Assembly (NCBI GenBank): GCA_051656605.1
Contig: JBOGCF010000002.1
Span: forward strand, 62,001 to 126,000
Origin: UBA12018 sp051656605
GTDB taxonomy: Bacteria; Bacteroidota; Bacteroidia; Bacteroidales; CAMTPD01
Length of the DNA stretch: 64,000 nt
Reading direction: 5' to 3'
The stretch's first letter is position 1; each line of letters starts with the position of its first letter. The notes under the pieces are model-generated. The model searched no databases. It had not been told where the DNA came from and saw nothing but the letters and a program-made list of their open reading frames with translations. Of the stretch, positions 7,413 through 17,277 are shown one piece after another. The position numbers were made by a program, and so were the translations under genes.

Positions 7413-9611
7413 ATGATGCAGAAAGTATTACTTATAACTCCCCCGTTTACACAACTAAACACTCCATATCCGGCTACGGCCTACCTCAAAGCGTTTCTTT
7501 CCCAACAAGGGATCGAGACGGCGCAGTGCGACTTGAGCATTGACGTTTTCCTTGCACTTTTCTCCCGACAAGGGCTTTCGGTGTGCTTCGAAATGGCGCG
7601 CGACAAGAAAGATCTCTTGTCCGAAAATTCGTTGCATATCGTGGAAATGGCCGATGCCTACCTCGATACGATTGATAGCGTGATTGCTTTCTTGCAAGGG
7701 AAGCGACAAACCTTGGCACAGTTGATTGCCGACGGCGATTTTCTGCCGCAGGCTTCACGCTTTGAACATACGGAAGATCTGGATTGGGCGTTTGGCGCGA
7801 TCGGTTTGCGCGATAAAGCGATCCATTTGTGCACGCTTTATCTCGAAGACTTGGGCGACTTGATTACCGAAGCCGTTGATCCGCATTTCGGATTTAGCCG
7901 CTATGCCGAGCAGTTGGGCCGTTGTGCTTCTTCGTTCGATGCGTTGCAGGCCGAACTTGAGAAGCCGCTCACAGTTATTGACAACCTGTTGATAACTCAG
8001 CTCAAACAACAAATGGAGCAACACAATCCGACGTTGGTGGGGATTACCATTCCTTTTCCGGGCAACTTGTATTCGGCGCTTCGCTGCGGCGAGTGGATCA
8101 AAGCGAATTATCCTTCCGTGCAAATCGCGATGGGCGGCGGCTTTCCCAACACCGAACTACGCTCGCTCGAAGAGACACGCATCTTTAAATATACCGATTA
8201 TATATTACTCGACGACGGAGAGATTCCGATGCTTCAGTTGGTTCGCCTGCTCAACAAGGAGGTTGGTGAAGACGAACTCAACCGCACGTTTGTATTAAGA
8301 GAGAACAAGACGGTTTACCTCGAGAATATAGCCATCAAGGACGTGTCGCACGCCGAATGTGGTTATCCCGACTACGACGGACTACACCTGGACCGATACG
8401 TTTCGATCATCGAAATCGCAAACCCGATGCACAAGCTTTGGAGCGACGGACGCTGGAATAAGATGACGCTGGCGCACGGTTGCTACTGGGGAAAATGTGC
8501 TTTCTGCGATGGTTCGCTCGACTACATCAAGCGTTTTAATCAAACCACTGCGGCACAACTGGCCGACCGTATGCAAACGATTATGGAACAAACCGGCGAA
8601 CCGGGCTTTCACTTTGTCGACGAGGCTGCACCGCCTGCTTTGCTCAAAGAGCTTTGCCTCGAGATCTTGCGCCGACGCATGAAGGTGGTTTGGTGGGGCA
8701 ACATTCGTTTCGAACGTAGCTTTACGCCCGACCTTTGCCGATTGATGAAAGCTGCGGGTTGTATTGCCGTATCGGGCGGATTGGAGATTGCTTCGGATCG
8801 TTTGCTAAAGCTGATTAATAAAGGGGTCGACGTAGCACAAGTGGCACGCGTAGCCAATCACTTTACGCAGTCGGGCATTATGGTGCATGCCTATTTGATG
8901 TATGGTTTCCCTACGCAAACAGCACAAGAGACGATCGATTCGATGGAGACTGTTCGCCAGTTGTTCGAGAACGAAGTGGTACAATCAGGCTTCTGGCACC
9001 GATTTGCCATGACGGCGCACAGTCCGGTAGGCCTTTCACCCGAAAGCTTTGGCGCAGAAGTCATAGAAGGTCCTTTTGGCGGATTTGCCAAAAACGACGT
9101 GCAGTTTGTAGATAAGATAGGGTGCGATCACGGACTATTCTCAGAAGGTCTTCGCGTTTCGCTATATAACTACATGCAGGGTGCAGGTTTCGACTTGCCG
9201 CTTCACAAATGGTTCGACTTTAAGATTCCGCGTACTACGCTGCCGCCATCCTACATCGAACGGGTAATAGACTCGCACGAAAAGCGTAGCATTTCCCCTC
9301 GACAAAAGATCGTTTGGCTAGGTGGAGCTACCGAAATCGAACAAACCGAACGCAACCGCAAAGGCAAAAAGTCTGTCGCAACACGCCTAGTCATCAACAA
9401 CAAGACAGAAACACTGGCGTGCGACTGCACCAACAACCTGGCGCAATTCCTGCACAACACGTTGCCAAGCTTGAAGCCAAGTGCCGAACAAGCCGTAACC
9501 CTCGAAGCTTTTGCCGAGCTACTTACCGACAAAGCAGCGATTAAACTCGAAGACTTCCTCGCTTCGCCGGCTTTCGAAGCCCTCAACGAAGCAGGCTTGT
9601 TGATTGTATAA
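7413..9611 (+). CDS. B12-binding-domain-type radical SAM protein
   Basis: A 732-residue cytoplasmic protein. The N-terminal ~300 residues look like a cobalamin-binding Rossmann-like domain (LITPPFTQLNTPYPATAYL; VGITIPFPGNLYSAL; AMGGGFPNTELR). The radical SAM core follows, with the cluster motif GCYWGKCAFCD near residue 356. The spacing is Cys-X4-Cys-X2-Cys rather than the usual CX3CX2C. Downstream strands GGLEIASDRLLKLINKG and VHAYLMYGFPTQTAQET are typical of the B12-radical SAM group. The last ~130 residues are a family-specific extension. No canonical DxHxxG cobalamin motif was recognised, so B12 use is uncertain. Substrate unknown. It is convergent with the AraC-type regulator and separated by a strong hairpin. 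Confidence 0.78.
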   Translation: MMQKVLLITPPFTQLNTPYPATAYLKAFLSQQGIETAQCDLSIDVFLALFSRQGLSVCFEMARDKKDLLSENSLHIVEMADAYLDTIDSVIAFLQGKRQTLAQLIADGDFLPQASRFEHTEDLDWAFGAIGLRDKAIHLCTLYLEDLGDLITEAVDPHFGFSRYAEQLGRCASSFDALQAELEKPLTVIDNLLITQLKQQMEQHNPTLVGITIPFPGNLYSALRCGEWIKANYPSVQIAMGGGFPNTELRSLEETRIFKYTDYILLDDGEIPMLQLVRLLNKEVGEDELNRTFVLRENKTVYLENIAIKDVSHAECGYPDYDGLHLDRYVSIIEIANPMHKLWSDGRWNKMTLAHGCYWGKCAFCDGSLDYIKRFNQTTAAQLADRMQTIMEQTGEPGFHFVDEAAPPALLKELCLEILRRRMKVVWWGNIRFERSFTPDLCRLMKAAGCIAVSGGLEIASDRLLKLINKGVDVAQVARVANHFTQSGIMVHAYLMYGFPTQTAQETIDSMETVRQLFENEVVQSGFWHRFAMTAHSPVGLSPESFGAEVIEGPFGGFAKNDVQFVDKIGCDHGLFSEGLRVSLYNYMQGAGFDLPLHKWFDFKIPRTTLPPSYIERVIDSHEKRSISPRQKIVWLGGATEIEQTERNRKGKKSVATRLVINNKTETLACDCTNNLAQFLHNTLPSLKPSAEQAVTLEAFAELLTDKAAIKLEDFLASPAFEALNEAGLLIV

Positions 9612-9616
9612 AAGCA

Positions 9617-9659
9617 AATCAGCCATGAATCACTAGTGCGGTGATTCATGGCTGATTTT
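9617..9659. terminator. Bidirectional hairpin terminator
   Basis: A perfect 18-bp stem (9617-9634 with 9642-9659) with a 7-nt loop between the convergent radical SAM gene and the AraC-type gene. The plus strand ends in T4. Confidence 0.9.
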
Positions 9660-9662
9660 ACT

Positions 9663-10748
9663 TTACTCCTCTTCTACAATCCGAACAGAGTCATAGTATT
9701 CTGAGGGTGATACTCCCTTTATATTTTTAAAGTTCCGATGCGCTGTTGCCCGCGACTTAAAGCCGACATTAAAAAATATATTCTGAAAACTATCGTCTTT
9801 ACTGTTCTCTATAATCTCTGTAAAGTCTTTTACTCGTAAATAGTTTACATAACTGGGAAAGTTATCGTATCCCATTTCTTGTACGACCGTGTTTAACACT
9901 CTTCGATTGGTGCGAAGTTTGGTCGTTACGTCCTTTACCGTAATATCAGGATCACGCCAGGCTTTTTCTGTCTCCATATATTCTACGAGCCTAATCCGCA
10001 AAAATTTTGCTCGTTTATTTATCAAAGGAGAAACATTGTTAAGCGATTGGTTCGGTAAAATATCCATCTGCAATTGGCAACTCTCCCGCTCGAACAACTC
10101 TAAATATGTAATATATGCGCAACAGAGTACAAACAAATATTTGCTTATCATATGTAAACCTGCATTACTAAGAATCGATAATTCATAGAGAATATTCATT
10201 ATGATAAATGTAATCAAATACTTCCGATACCAACCTTCATTAAGTTTTGAAGTTCTAAATGTAGATAAAAGTATAATGCCATATATAATACAAACCACCA
10301 TATATCCTAATAACAATAAATAAATCATCACGTCTAAATCAGGGTAATAATTAAAAAGTGATTCGGTTAGATTATACGACTGAAAAACATATCCATTTAT
10401 ATAAGCAATAAAGCAAATCCCTCCTATAATAAAGAACGGAATAAAAAGTTTTAAGACTTTCTTTATTGTCACTGAAAATACGGAGTTTACCTCAAGAGGA
10501 TAAGCCAAACTAGCAACACAAGTAAACGTTGTGATCAATAGCGTAGATATTGAAAAACCAACTTGCTCTACCTTATTCCAGATGTAAGCATATATAAATT
10601 GGTATAACATGGATGTACCAAACAGTAAAAAAGAAATCGCTAAAAATAACCTTGCTCTATTATGCTTCTCATACCTAAGGAGTAAAAACAAAGCCAATAG
10701 ATACATTATTATAATAAGACTATATGTCGACGCAAATTGATAATTCAT
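9663..10748 (-). CDS. Membrane-embedded AraC-family transcriptional regulator
   Basis: A 361-residue protein with about seven hydrophobic segments in residues 1-215 and an AraC/XylS DNA-binding domain in the last ~100 residues (ITVKDVTTKLRTNRRVLNTV as first helix-turn-helix; IFFNVGFKSRATAHRNFKNI and GVSPSEYY as second). This is the 7TM-plus-AraC architecture: a one-component membrane sensor that binds DNA from the membrane. It follows the last fimbrial gene on the same strand after a 209-bp gap, so it may be partly co-transcribed. It has the AT-rich composition of the fimbrial genes, unlike the GC-richer genes to its left. The likely target is the fimbrial operon; the signal is unknown. Confidence 0.85.
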   Translation of the reverse strand: MNYQFASTYSLIIIMYLLALFLLLRYEKHNRARLFLAISFLLFGTSMLYQFIYAYIWNKVEQVGFSISTLLITTFTCVASLAYPLEVNSVFSVTIKKVLKLFIPFFIIGGICFIAYINGYVFQSYNLTESLFNYYPDLDVMIYLLLLGYMVVCIIYGIILLSTFRTSKLNEGWYRKYLITFIIMNILYELSILSNAGLHMISKYLFVLCCAYITYLELFERESCQLQMDILPNQSLNNVSPLINKRAKFLRIRLVEYMETEKAWRDPDITVKDVTTKLRTNRRVLNTVVQEMGYDNFPSYVNYLRVKDFTEIIENSKDDSFQNIFFNVGFKSRATAHRNFKNIKGVSPSEYYDSVRIVEEE

Positions 10749-10957
10749 TTTTTATGTAATTTAAATAAGCTGTCTTATTTACTTCAACTACAAAGCTAGA
10801 GTGATACGTATTAAAAGCCTAAATCACCCATATAAAAGAGGCTAAATCTGATAGCTTTTAACATTTAATCGTTCAGCTCTTATATATAAAACAAGTGATA
10901 GAAAAACGACTAATTGTTCTTTGTTAGAAAGATAAAACCATTATGTCCTTTATTCTT

Positions 10958-12664
10958 TTACCTATTTCGAATATATATCACCTCTTTTTGAAACAAATCA
11001 GAGTCAAGTACGACCGTTTCACTAATATACGAAAATATTGTTTGAAGATGTATGGTATGAATAATCGGATTGTTCATTGCATCAAAACCTTTGTATGGTG
11101 CCATGTATATATAACGATAACTACCATCAGGCGTGGAATCAATTGACAAATTCCCATCGTTGTTGCCGCCTTGAACCTTTGGAGATAGACCTTTGGTATA
11201 AAGATATACCGGGATCGGAAACTGTTCTTGTTCGAGATCGGCCGGAAACGTAAAACTTATCGAAACAGGAGCTCCTGTTTTTTTATCCACATAACCGTCG
11301 GCCGGATCCGTTATTACATTCCCAAAACTCATAGGAGAACGTAATCGAAGTCTTACTTTGCGAGATAAAGTACCTTTTGAGATGGTAATGGTTGCTTGAT
11401 AGATATCGTTGACCGGAAGGTTTGATGCCGTAATTCCGGTTACAATCCCCGAAATAGAACTATTGACAGTACCTGCTACAACCGGATAGTTTGCATCTTG
11501 CTCCAATGTTACGATTACTCCCGAATTATCAACCTTTCCCGTTTTTATATCATAGCATACATATCCGACAGAGAAGCCAATTCCTGTTTCTGTAAACGTC
11601 AACAACGTATTATCTACGGTGAGAATTGTATTCCCATCACTTACCTGTAAGATTTCGGAAGAGGCGATAGATGCATTAATATTATTATTTGAAGCTCCTG
11701 CAATCGCTTCTGACAGAGAAGAGTATCCTTCGCTCGCAACACCATGCAAGGTTATCTTATAACAGGTATTTCGTGTTATATCTAGAAGAGAAGAAGCTCC
11801 GTTTACACATATATCAAGTTTATAATACGAAGGTGTTGTCGTATTTATACTTTCTTTGGTCGCTTGATAGTATCCTTTTAAAATGACAAATGTGTTTTGC
11901 TTTGCCGCTGAATTGATCCGTTCATATAGACTCTTTGCAAGCAATGGCCCAAATTCATTATTTTGAGCTGAAATAAAATCAGACTCATTGATATTTGTAT
12001 TGATCACAAAGGACGAAGGTTCTGTTGCTACTTGCTCAAACGTTTGATTAATTCGATCAAAAGGAGCCACAGTTCCGCGATCTAAATCATTACATACCGC
12101 AAATGACACATCTGTCAGGTAAACTTTAGACTCTTGATTATGATTTGTTTTATTTACAATTGCAACTTGTGCAATGTTTCGAAGCAAAGAAACTGTTTGT
12201 GACAAATGCAATGTTCCACCGGCCTCTGTTTCAAAGCCTTTTTCAAGTTCGATGCGCTGCCAATATGCAACCTCTCCTTCGGTCGTACAAAGCTTTGTTA
12301 TAACTTCACTTTCATGCTTGCGTAAATGAGCCGCATCTGAGAATGCCGACCAATCATAATTTGCAATAAAATGCAATGTTCTCTTTGCTTCATTTACAGA
12401 AAGAGTGATGTTTCTAAAAATATACTCACCACCGGCTCCATTTGAAGTTGCAATCCCTTTATGACGAGATATAAACAAACCCGACTCATCGAAAACAAGC
12501 ACATGCATGTGCTTTATCATCCCTTCTTTCTTCGTACTTTTATCCTCCAATGTAAAAGAGACTTTCAAATCACGATCATACAACTCTGTCCTTCCCGACA
12601 TGTTATCACTACAGCCACTAAGTGACAGAATGAAAACAATCATTAATCCAACTATCTTATACAT
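10958..12664 (-). CDS. Fimbrial accessory/tip lipoprotein, FimE-like
   Basis: A 568-residue lipoprotein; the signal peptide ends in the lipobox SLSGC. The N-terminal half has the fimbrillin-type fold signature: a strand with HMHVLVFDESGLF followed by a segment equivalent to the pilin 'L-x-F-I-A-N' strand (TLHFIANYDW). The C-terminal half is beta-rich with no clear domain. It is the last of five pilin-like genes and starts 15 bp after the FimD-like gene. The P. gingivalis fim cluster ends with FimE of about 60 kDa; the predicted size here matches (inference from order and length). FimE is needed to incorporate the FimC/FimD tip complex in P. gingivalis. Start chosen from the signal peptide. 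Confidence 0.7.
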   Translation of the reverse strand: MYKIVGLMIVFILSLSGCSDNMSGRTELYDRDLKVSFTLEDKSTKKEGMIKHMHVLVFDESGLFISRHKGIATSNGAGGEYIFRNITLSVNEAKRTLHFIANYDWSAFSDAAHLRKHESEVITKLCTTEGEVAYWQRIELEKGFETEAGGTLHLSQTVSLLRNIAQVAIVNKTNHNQESKVYLTDVSFAVCNDLDRGTVAPFDRINQTFEQVATEPSSFVINTNINESDFISAQNNEFGPLLAKSLYERINSAAKQNTFVILKGYYQATKESINTTTPSYYKLDICVNGASSLLDITRNTCYKITLHGVASEGYSSLSEAIAGASNNNINASIASSEILQVSDGNTILTVDNTLLTFTETGIGFSVGYVCYDIKTGKVDNSGVIVTLEQDANYPVVAGTVNSSISGIVTGITASNLPVNDIYQATITISKGTLSRKVRLRLRSPMSFGNVITDPADGYVDKKTGAPVSISFTFPADLEQEQFPIPVYLYTKGLSPKVQGGNNDGNLSIDSTPDGSYRYIYMAPYKGFDAMNNPIIHTIHLQTIFSYISETVVLDSDLFQKEVIYIRNR

Positions 12665-12679
12665 ACAGCTTCCTCCTTT

Positions 12680-14749
12680 TTATTGTTTACTATCTCTCCA
12701 AACATCATGCACACAACGCACCGACTGGCTTCCACTCGAACTTGTTGTAGCTCCTGTAGCCAAATTTACAGCTCTATGATTTCTTTTTTCTATAGCTTCA
12801 GCTGCCCACCAATAACTCAAACTTCCAGTTGGAACAAACAAATTCTTGATCGCACTATTTTCGTCGCGTTGCATAGCACTTATTATTTCCAATTCAGCAG
12901 TTGTAGGCATACGCCATGTACCGGAGAGGTAAGGTGCTTCTCGATAACTAGCACAACGTTCTTGCTGTTTATCCCATTCTCTGCTATTTGTAATACCTCG
13001 TTGCGAGGCTACAACAAATTGAGGAGAGATGACCTTATTCGCTTCTTCAGTTGTCAATGTCTGATAGTAATCTATTCCTTTCCAGTTTGACAATGGATGC
13101 TTTATTAACGTTGTTGGATCACCGACTTTATACCCTTTATTCATGTCTTGAAGGGTTAGAGATGTCGTGGAAACTGTAAACAGATTAAAGTTCGTCATAC
13201 TAGAGTTTCCTTCTGGTCTATTATTTCCATAAATGCCAGGTCCTCCACTTAAGTTACCCTCAGAATCTGGTTTTTCCCATGCTCCTGCAATATATGGACT
13301 GTTTGTCGAATACTGAGCAGTAACATAGCGTGGCGGATAAATAACGAGAACGACCTCCTGCAACATATTTGCGGAGTTCTTTACATTCAAATAAATAAAT
13401 AAGGGCACATAGTTGATCGGAATCATCGATGATAACGAAAAGTAACTTTTCCCAGAACCTACAACCTCTTCTCCTAAATCTGTTATCGTTGGATATTGAG
13501 GATCGCCCGAAGTATAATGTTTTACTTTAATTTCTCCTGATGGCTCATAGTAGTTACACATTACTTTTTCAATCTCAAATGAAATAGGCTTTGATGACTT
13601 ATACTCCCACTTATAGTCTGCCTTATTATATAAATCGACAAAAGGATTATATACATACAGAAAATCAAATTGAACTAAAGACGCATCAAGCTGAAGAGTA
13701 GTCCAGTCAATTATATCAAAGTTAGCACGTAATTCAAGTGCACTCTCCGGTTCTAATCCTCCTAACTGCGTTACATTAACAAGGAATTGATATACGAAAT
13801 TCCGACGCAATTTATATTGGTTAGCTTCAATGTTTCCAGTTCCCCCGATGAATTGAAACGGAATTCGATAATAGTAAACCTTTTTATCATTGCTATCATT
13901 ATTAGTCCACTCAAGAGCAATCGTTACATAAGTCTCGCCCTCCATGTTCACACTCCAATCATTTGAGTACGAATAAAGCGGATTAGCCGCGTCCATAAAG
14001 TAAGTCTTATCATCATCATTATTTGCCGTGAGTGCTCGCACCCCATCCTTATAATCTACAGCAGTACCACTAGTTATCGGATCATATTGATATTCTCTCC
14101 CTATTGTTGTTTTATCTAGATAGTTTGTTAATGTTACTGTAGCATTCCCTGGTGTATATCCTGCTATCACAGCGTTTGAAATATCAACAATAATCTTTGC
14201 TGCCGCGCGTTTTAACGTAACCTTACCCAAATTTTGATTTTGGCTACCATCAAATGTCATCTGCAACACTTCGCTATCCATAACAAAGTCTACCGGAGCA
14301 CTTTCTCTATTAAACGAACGATCCTCTTGGTTATCTAGTATCTGCTGCTTCAACTTTAAAAGAGACGATGCTTGTACAGATTCTCTATCTAACTCACAGT
14401 TGGCCAAGATATATACTTGCAAAGATTGACCGATCAACTTCTCCTCTGCAACTTGTTCGGGGATTATGATCTGCACATCAGTACCTGAGAGTATAACCTG
14501 TTTCTGTTCAGGATGAAACAAGCAAGTTGTACCCGTTTCGTCATATAATAAGATTTGTAATTTATTTATTACCCTTTCATTTGGGTACAATGCATCAATA
14601 GCTCGTGTTCCTTTAGTAAAAGGAACTGAAGAAGAGGTATTAACCAACGAAAAACTGATCGTTTTTGATGCAGATCCTACTCGTTGGTTAATATCTTCGT
14701 TCATACAAGAACACATTATCAGCATAAACATCATCACAACTACTTTCAT
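12680..14749 (-). CDS. Fimbrial tip/accessory lipoprotein, FimD-like
   Basis: A 689-residue lipoprotein with a short signal peptide (lipobox near MCSC, residues 12-15). The N-terminal region is a fimbrillin fold (KLQILLYDETGTTCLF; VYILANCELD; VTLKRAAAKIIVDISNA). The C-terminal ~120 residues resemble the ligand-binding-like domain of large fimbrial tip proteins: GTWRMPTTAELEII, SYWWAAEA and a terminal SVRCVHD. Gene order and size match FimD (about 80 kDa) of the P. gingivalis fim cluster, where FimC-D-E form the shaft-associated adhesive tip. It follows the FimC-like gene with a 1-bp gap, indicating tight translational coupling. Confidence 0.75.
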   Translation of the reverse strand: MKVVVMMFMLIMCSCMNEDINQRVGSASKTISFSLVNTSSSVPFTKGTRAIDALYPNERVINKLQILLYDETGTTCLFHPEQKQVILSGTDVQIIIPEQVAEEKLIGQSLQVYILANCELDRESVQASSLLKLKQQILDNQEDRSFNRESAPVDFVMDSEVLQMTFDGSQNQNLGKVTLKRAAAKIIVDISNAVIAGYTPGNATVTLTNYLDKTTIGREYQYDPITSGTAVDYKDGVRALTANNDDDKTYFMDAANPLYSYSNDWSVNMEGETYVTIALEWTNNDSNDKKVYYYRIPFQFIGGTGNIEANQYKLRRNFVYQFLVNVTQLGGLEPESALELRANFDIIDWTTLQLDASLVQFDFLYVYNPFVDLYNKADYKWEYKSSKPISFEIEKVMCNYYEPSGEIKVKHYTSGDPQYPTITDLGEEVVGSGKSYFSLSSMIPINYVPLFIYLNVKNSANMLQEVVLVIYPPRYVTAQYSTNSPYIAGAWEKPDSEGNLSGGPGIYGNNRPEGNSSMTNFNLFTVSTTSLTLQDMNKGYKVGDPTTLIKHPLSNWKGIDYYQTLTTEEANKVISPQFVVASQRGITNSREWDKQQERCASYREAPYLSGTWRMPTTAELEIISAMQRDENSAIKNLFVPTGSLSYWWAAEAIEKRNHRAVNLATGATTSSSGSQSVRCVHDVWRDSKQ

Positions 14750-14750
14750 A

Positions 14751-16166
14751 TCAATTTGGAATTTGTCTGATTATAAAACGTTTTCCATCCACAGGAGCAC
14801 TTTGTCCCAAATCATTAAGATCAATCTCTACAGACTGCTGTCCATTAAACACAGTAATATATAATTCGGTATACACATTATTTGTCGATACCGCACGTAA
14901 AGGCTTCACCCGAATCTGCCGTACTGCTCCTTCTGTCGCAATACCCTGACGGACTCCGCCATCTGTTAAGTCAAACTCGAAGTCTTGATTATTTGTTAAG
15001 TGAGCAGTCCATATAGCTCCTTTAGGAAAAGACAACGTAAAGTTCAATGTGGCTTTACTATTATTTGCCACACGTACTTCATTCAAAGCATCCCCGGGAA
15101 TTGTTCCTTCTTCCCACGTTTGACTGTGTGTAAACACATTGCCTCCTAAATCTATTTCACCTGAACTTGCAATATCCCACTTAGCTACCTCAACACTTAT
15201 AGATGGTGTATAATCAAAGTCGCCTCGATGCTTGATTGTAGCATGGATATCAAAGTAATAATTGCGATACATATTATATGACTTAGCATTAAAACCTGGT
15301 ATCGGAAATGTATAGTTGACTATTAAACCATCAGATCCTTCACGTTTGTACAACGCCGTAATGGATAATAATGTAGCATACGTTGCATCTGTTTCATGTT
15401 CCAATATATACTCCGGCAAAAACAACTCTGGGAGAATTGTTTTCTTTTCTCCATTTACTATAAAGGAAGTTTCTTGAATAGATGGTTCAATAGTTACATG
15501 AGCATCTTTAAACTGACAATCAGGTATAAGGAAACTATGTTGCGGAACGTTTAGAACCTGAACATTAATAATGTCGAATTGATCTTTCGGATCAATTGTT
15601 TGCTTTGTTACGTGCAGTGATATTTTAGTTGCCAATTTATCAAGAACCAGTTTCATCTGAGTCCCTGCCAAATCTTTTCCATCCACAGCAATAATACAAG
15701 TTTCTGGATTCGCAGGATTAGGACGTACTGTGAAATTTTGTTCTTTGTAGAAGACCATATCATTTTTATTCATCGAAGCTCTCAACTTTACCGAATTCAA
15801 CTGTTTGATTTTCGTACATGAATTGAGTGCCGATGTCATATGAGCGGGTTCATTGGCTAGAATACAAATCTTATATTCGCCGCGTTGCAGCTTTAGTCGA
15901 TAACTTCCCTCCGGTGTTGTCTCAAGCGATTGATCCGACGAGAAGCCATTGTGCACGATCAACCCGTCGTGTTTATAATCAGCAATTAAGATTCGAATAG
16001 ATGAAATAACTACGCCATCCACCGTATCACCCACAATGTTTTTGGGCATTACCTGAATACCCCATGACACATCCTCTCTACTTTCTGTTGTATAATCTGT
16101 ATCTGCCGTGCAAGAGACAAGCAAAACAGACAAAACAAATACAATAAAACTCTTACATGCATCCAT
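14751..16166 (-). CDS. Fimbrial accessory lipoprotein, FimC-like
   Basis: A 471-residue lipoprotein with lipobox LLVSC near residue 19. It has a fimbrillin-type N-terminal domain (VVISSIRILIADYKHDGLIVHNG; YKICILANEPAH) and a C-terminal beta-sandwich. Size and position agree with FimC (about 50 kDa) of the P. gingivalis cluster. It starts 9 bp after the FimB-like gene and is followed 1 bp later by the FimD-like gene. Naming by order is inference; membership of the fimbrillin superfamily is visible. Confidence 0.72.
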   Translation of the reverse strand: MDACKSFIVFVLSVLLVSCTADTDYTTESREDVSWGIQVMPKNIVGDTVDGVVISSIRILIADYKHDGLIVHNGFSSDQSLETTPEGSYRLKLQRGEYKICILANEPAHMTSALNSCTKIKQLNSVKLRASMNKNDMVFYKEQNFTVRPNPANPETCIIAVDGKDLAGTQMKLVLDKLATKISLHVTKQTIDPKDQFDIINVQVLNVPQHSFLIPDCQFKDAHVTIEPSIQETSFIVNGEKKTILPELFLPEYILEHETDATYATLLSITALYKREGSDGLIVNYTFPIPGFNAKSYNMYRNYYFDIHATIKHRGDFDYTPSISVEVAKWDIASSGEIDLGGNVFTHSQTWEEGTIPGDALNEVRVANNSKATLNFTLSFPKGAIWTAHLTNNQDFEFDLTDGGVRQGIATEGAVRQIRVKPLRAVSTNNVYTELYITVFNGQQSVEIDLNDLGQSAPVDGKRFIIRQIPN

Positions 16167-16175
16167 AACTTTACA

Positions 16176-17186
16176 TCATAATTCTGGGTCTACCGGTATA
16201 AATTCCCACCCGTTAATGTTAACCACTACATCAAGATCTGCCGTAAAGCCAATCTTAAACTCATACATATCTTCTCGGTCTAAGTCTTCTTGCGTATTAT
16301 ATTCTGGATGTTTCAAGATAGACTCAACAATCGGAATCTCAATCTTTCTATCAGGTAAATAACTGCTTTCAATACGTAAGAAACCATCCTCATCTTCTTC
16401 CATCAAACGAAGCACTGTCAAGGATGCAATCAACGTATCCCCCTGTATCCCTGCCTTCTGCATATAACGTAGGTCTCGCGCATATTCTCCGATTTGATTC
16501 TCGAATGTATACCGACCATTACGTACGGTTGCATACACATCAAAACCCTCAGCCGGACGCGATATTTGCTTGTTTACACGTATAAACGAAACATCCATCT
16601 TCAAGTAAATCTCTTGTGTATTCTTCATCATCGGGATCGTTTCCTTGACTACTTTATCCGTGAACGTTGTTATTTTCTTATTCGCTCCATAATAAAGATC
16701 ATCCACATCAAACGTAACTCCTACTTCGTCTGGATTTGTAGGTAACTCCCGATCATAATCGACAACCAAACGAAAAGCTTCTAGCGTCGTTACCCCGGGA
16801 ATAAGACCCGGCGAAAAGTTCGGTATTCCCGTGCTTAGCGGATCTAAGTATCCAATCGTATAGGTATTCTGCATACCACCCCACGAAACCAAATGCCAAT
16901 CACCTGCAGGAAGAGGGAGATGAATCACATTGTCATTGCCGAGTTCGGCCGGATTATCAACAACAAATGCTTGATAAAACAACTGATCGCGATCAAAAAC
17001 ATAAATTGATAGCTTATGAACTTCTTTTTCAAAGCGATTTGTATAATATTTATTTAGTTCATAGAAATATGTAAGCTCTACACCCGGTTCACAGTACTTC
17101 AAGTTCTCTTTTGTGCAACTCGTCATGTATGATGCCGATACAATCACCAGCATAAAAAGATAAATCAGGCTATGTTTCATCATCAT
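16176..17186 (-). CDS. FimB/Mfa2-family fimbrial anchor lipoprotein
   Basis: A 336-residue lipoprotein (lipobox MTSC near residue 24). Mfa2/FimB hallmarks are visible: KLSIYVFDRDQLFYQAF, PLPAGDWHLVSWGGMQ, and a final strand DLDVVVNINGWEFI followed by PEL. The family terminates and anchors the growing pilus in the outer membrane and controls its length. It lies immediately downstream of the major pilin, separated by 91 bp containing a hairpin, and upstream of FimC-like with 9 bp spacing. MMMK gives alternative starts only one or two codons apart. Confidence 0.85.
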   Translation of the reverse strand: MMMKHSLIYLFMLVIVSASYMTSCTKENLKYCEPGVELTYFYELNKYYTNRFEKEVHKLSIYVFDRDQLFYQAFVVDNPAELGNDNVIHLPLPAGDWHLVSWGGMQNTYTIGYLDPLSTGIPNFSPGLIPGVTTLEAFRLVVDYDRELPTNPDEVGVTFDVDDLYYGANKKITTFTDKVVKETIPMMKNTQEIYLKMDVSFIRVNKQISRPAEGFDVYATVRNGRYTFENQIGEYARDLRYMQKAGIQGDTLIASLTVLRLMEEDEDGFLRIESSYLPDRKIEIPIVESILKHPEYNTQEDLDREDMYEFKIGFTADLDVVVNINGWEFIPVDPEL

Positions 17187-17221
17187 CAGTTTTCTAATTC
17201 ACAATTCAGTATGTCTAACTT

Positions 17222-17256
17222 ATCGGGCAGAAGAAAACAACTCCCTTCTACCCGAT
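17222..17256 (-). terminator. Hairpin after the major pilin gene (candidate partial terminator/attenuator)
   Basis: Arms 17222-17233 and 17245-17256 form a 12-bp stem in the minus-strand RNA, with one G-U pair and an 11-nt loop. It starts 22 nt after the pilin stop codon. It is not followed by a T-run, so complete termination is unlikely; partial termination or 3'-end protection of the pilin mRNA is plausible. Confidence 0.6.
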
Positions 17257-17277
17257 TATCATCTCTCCAATTCAATC

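Noticed and set aside
10943..11146. 67-residue plus-strand ORF at the end of the FimE-like gene
   Set aside because: It overlaps the FimE-like gene antisense and has no domain.
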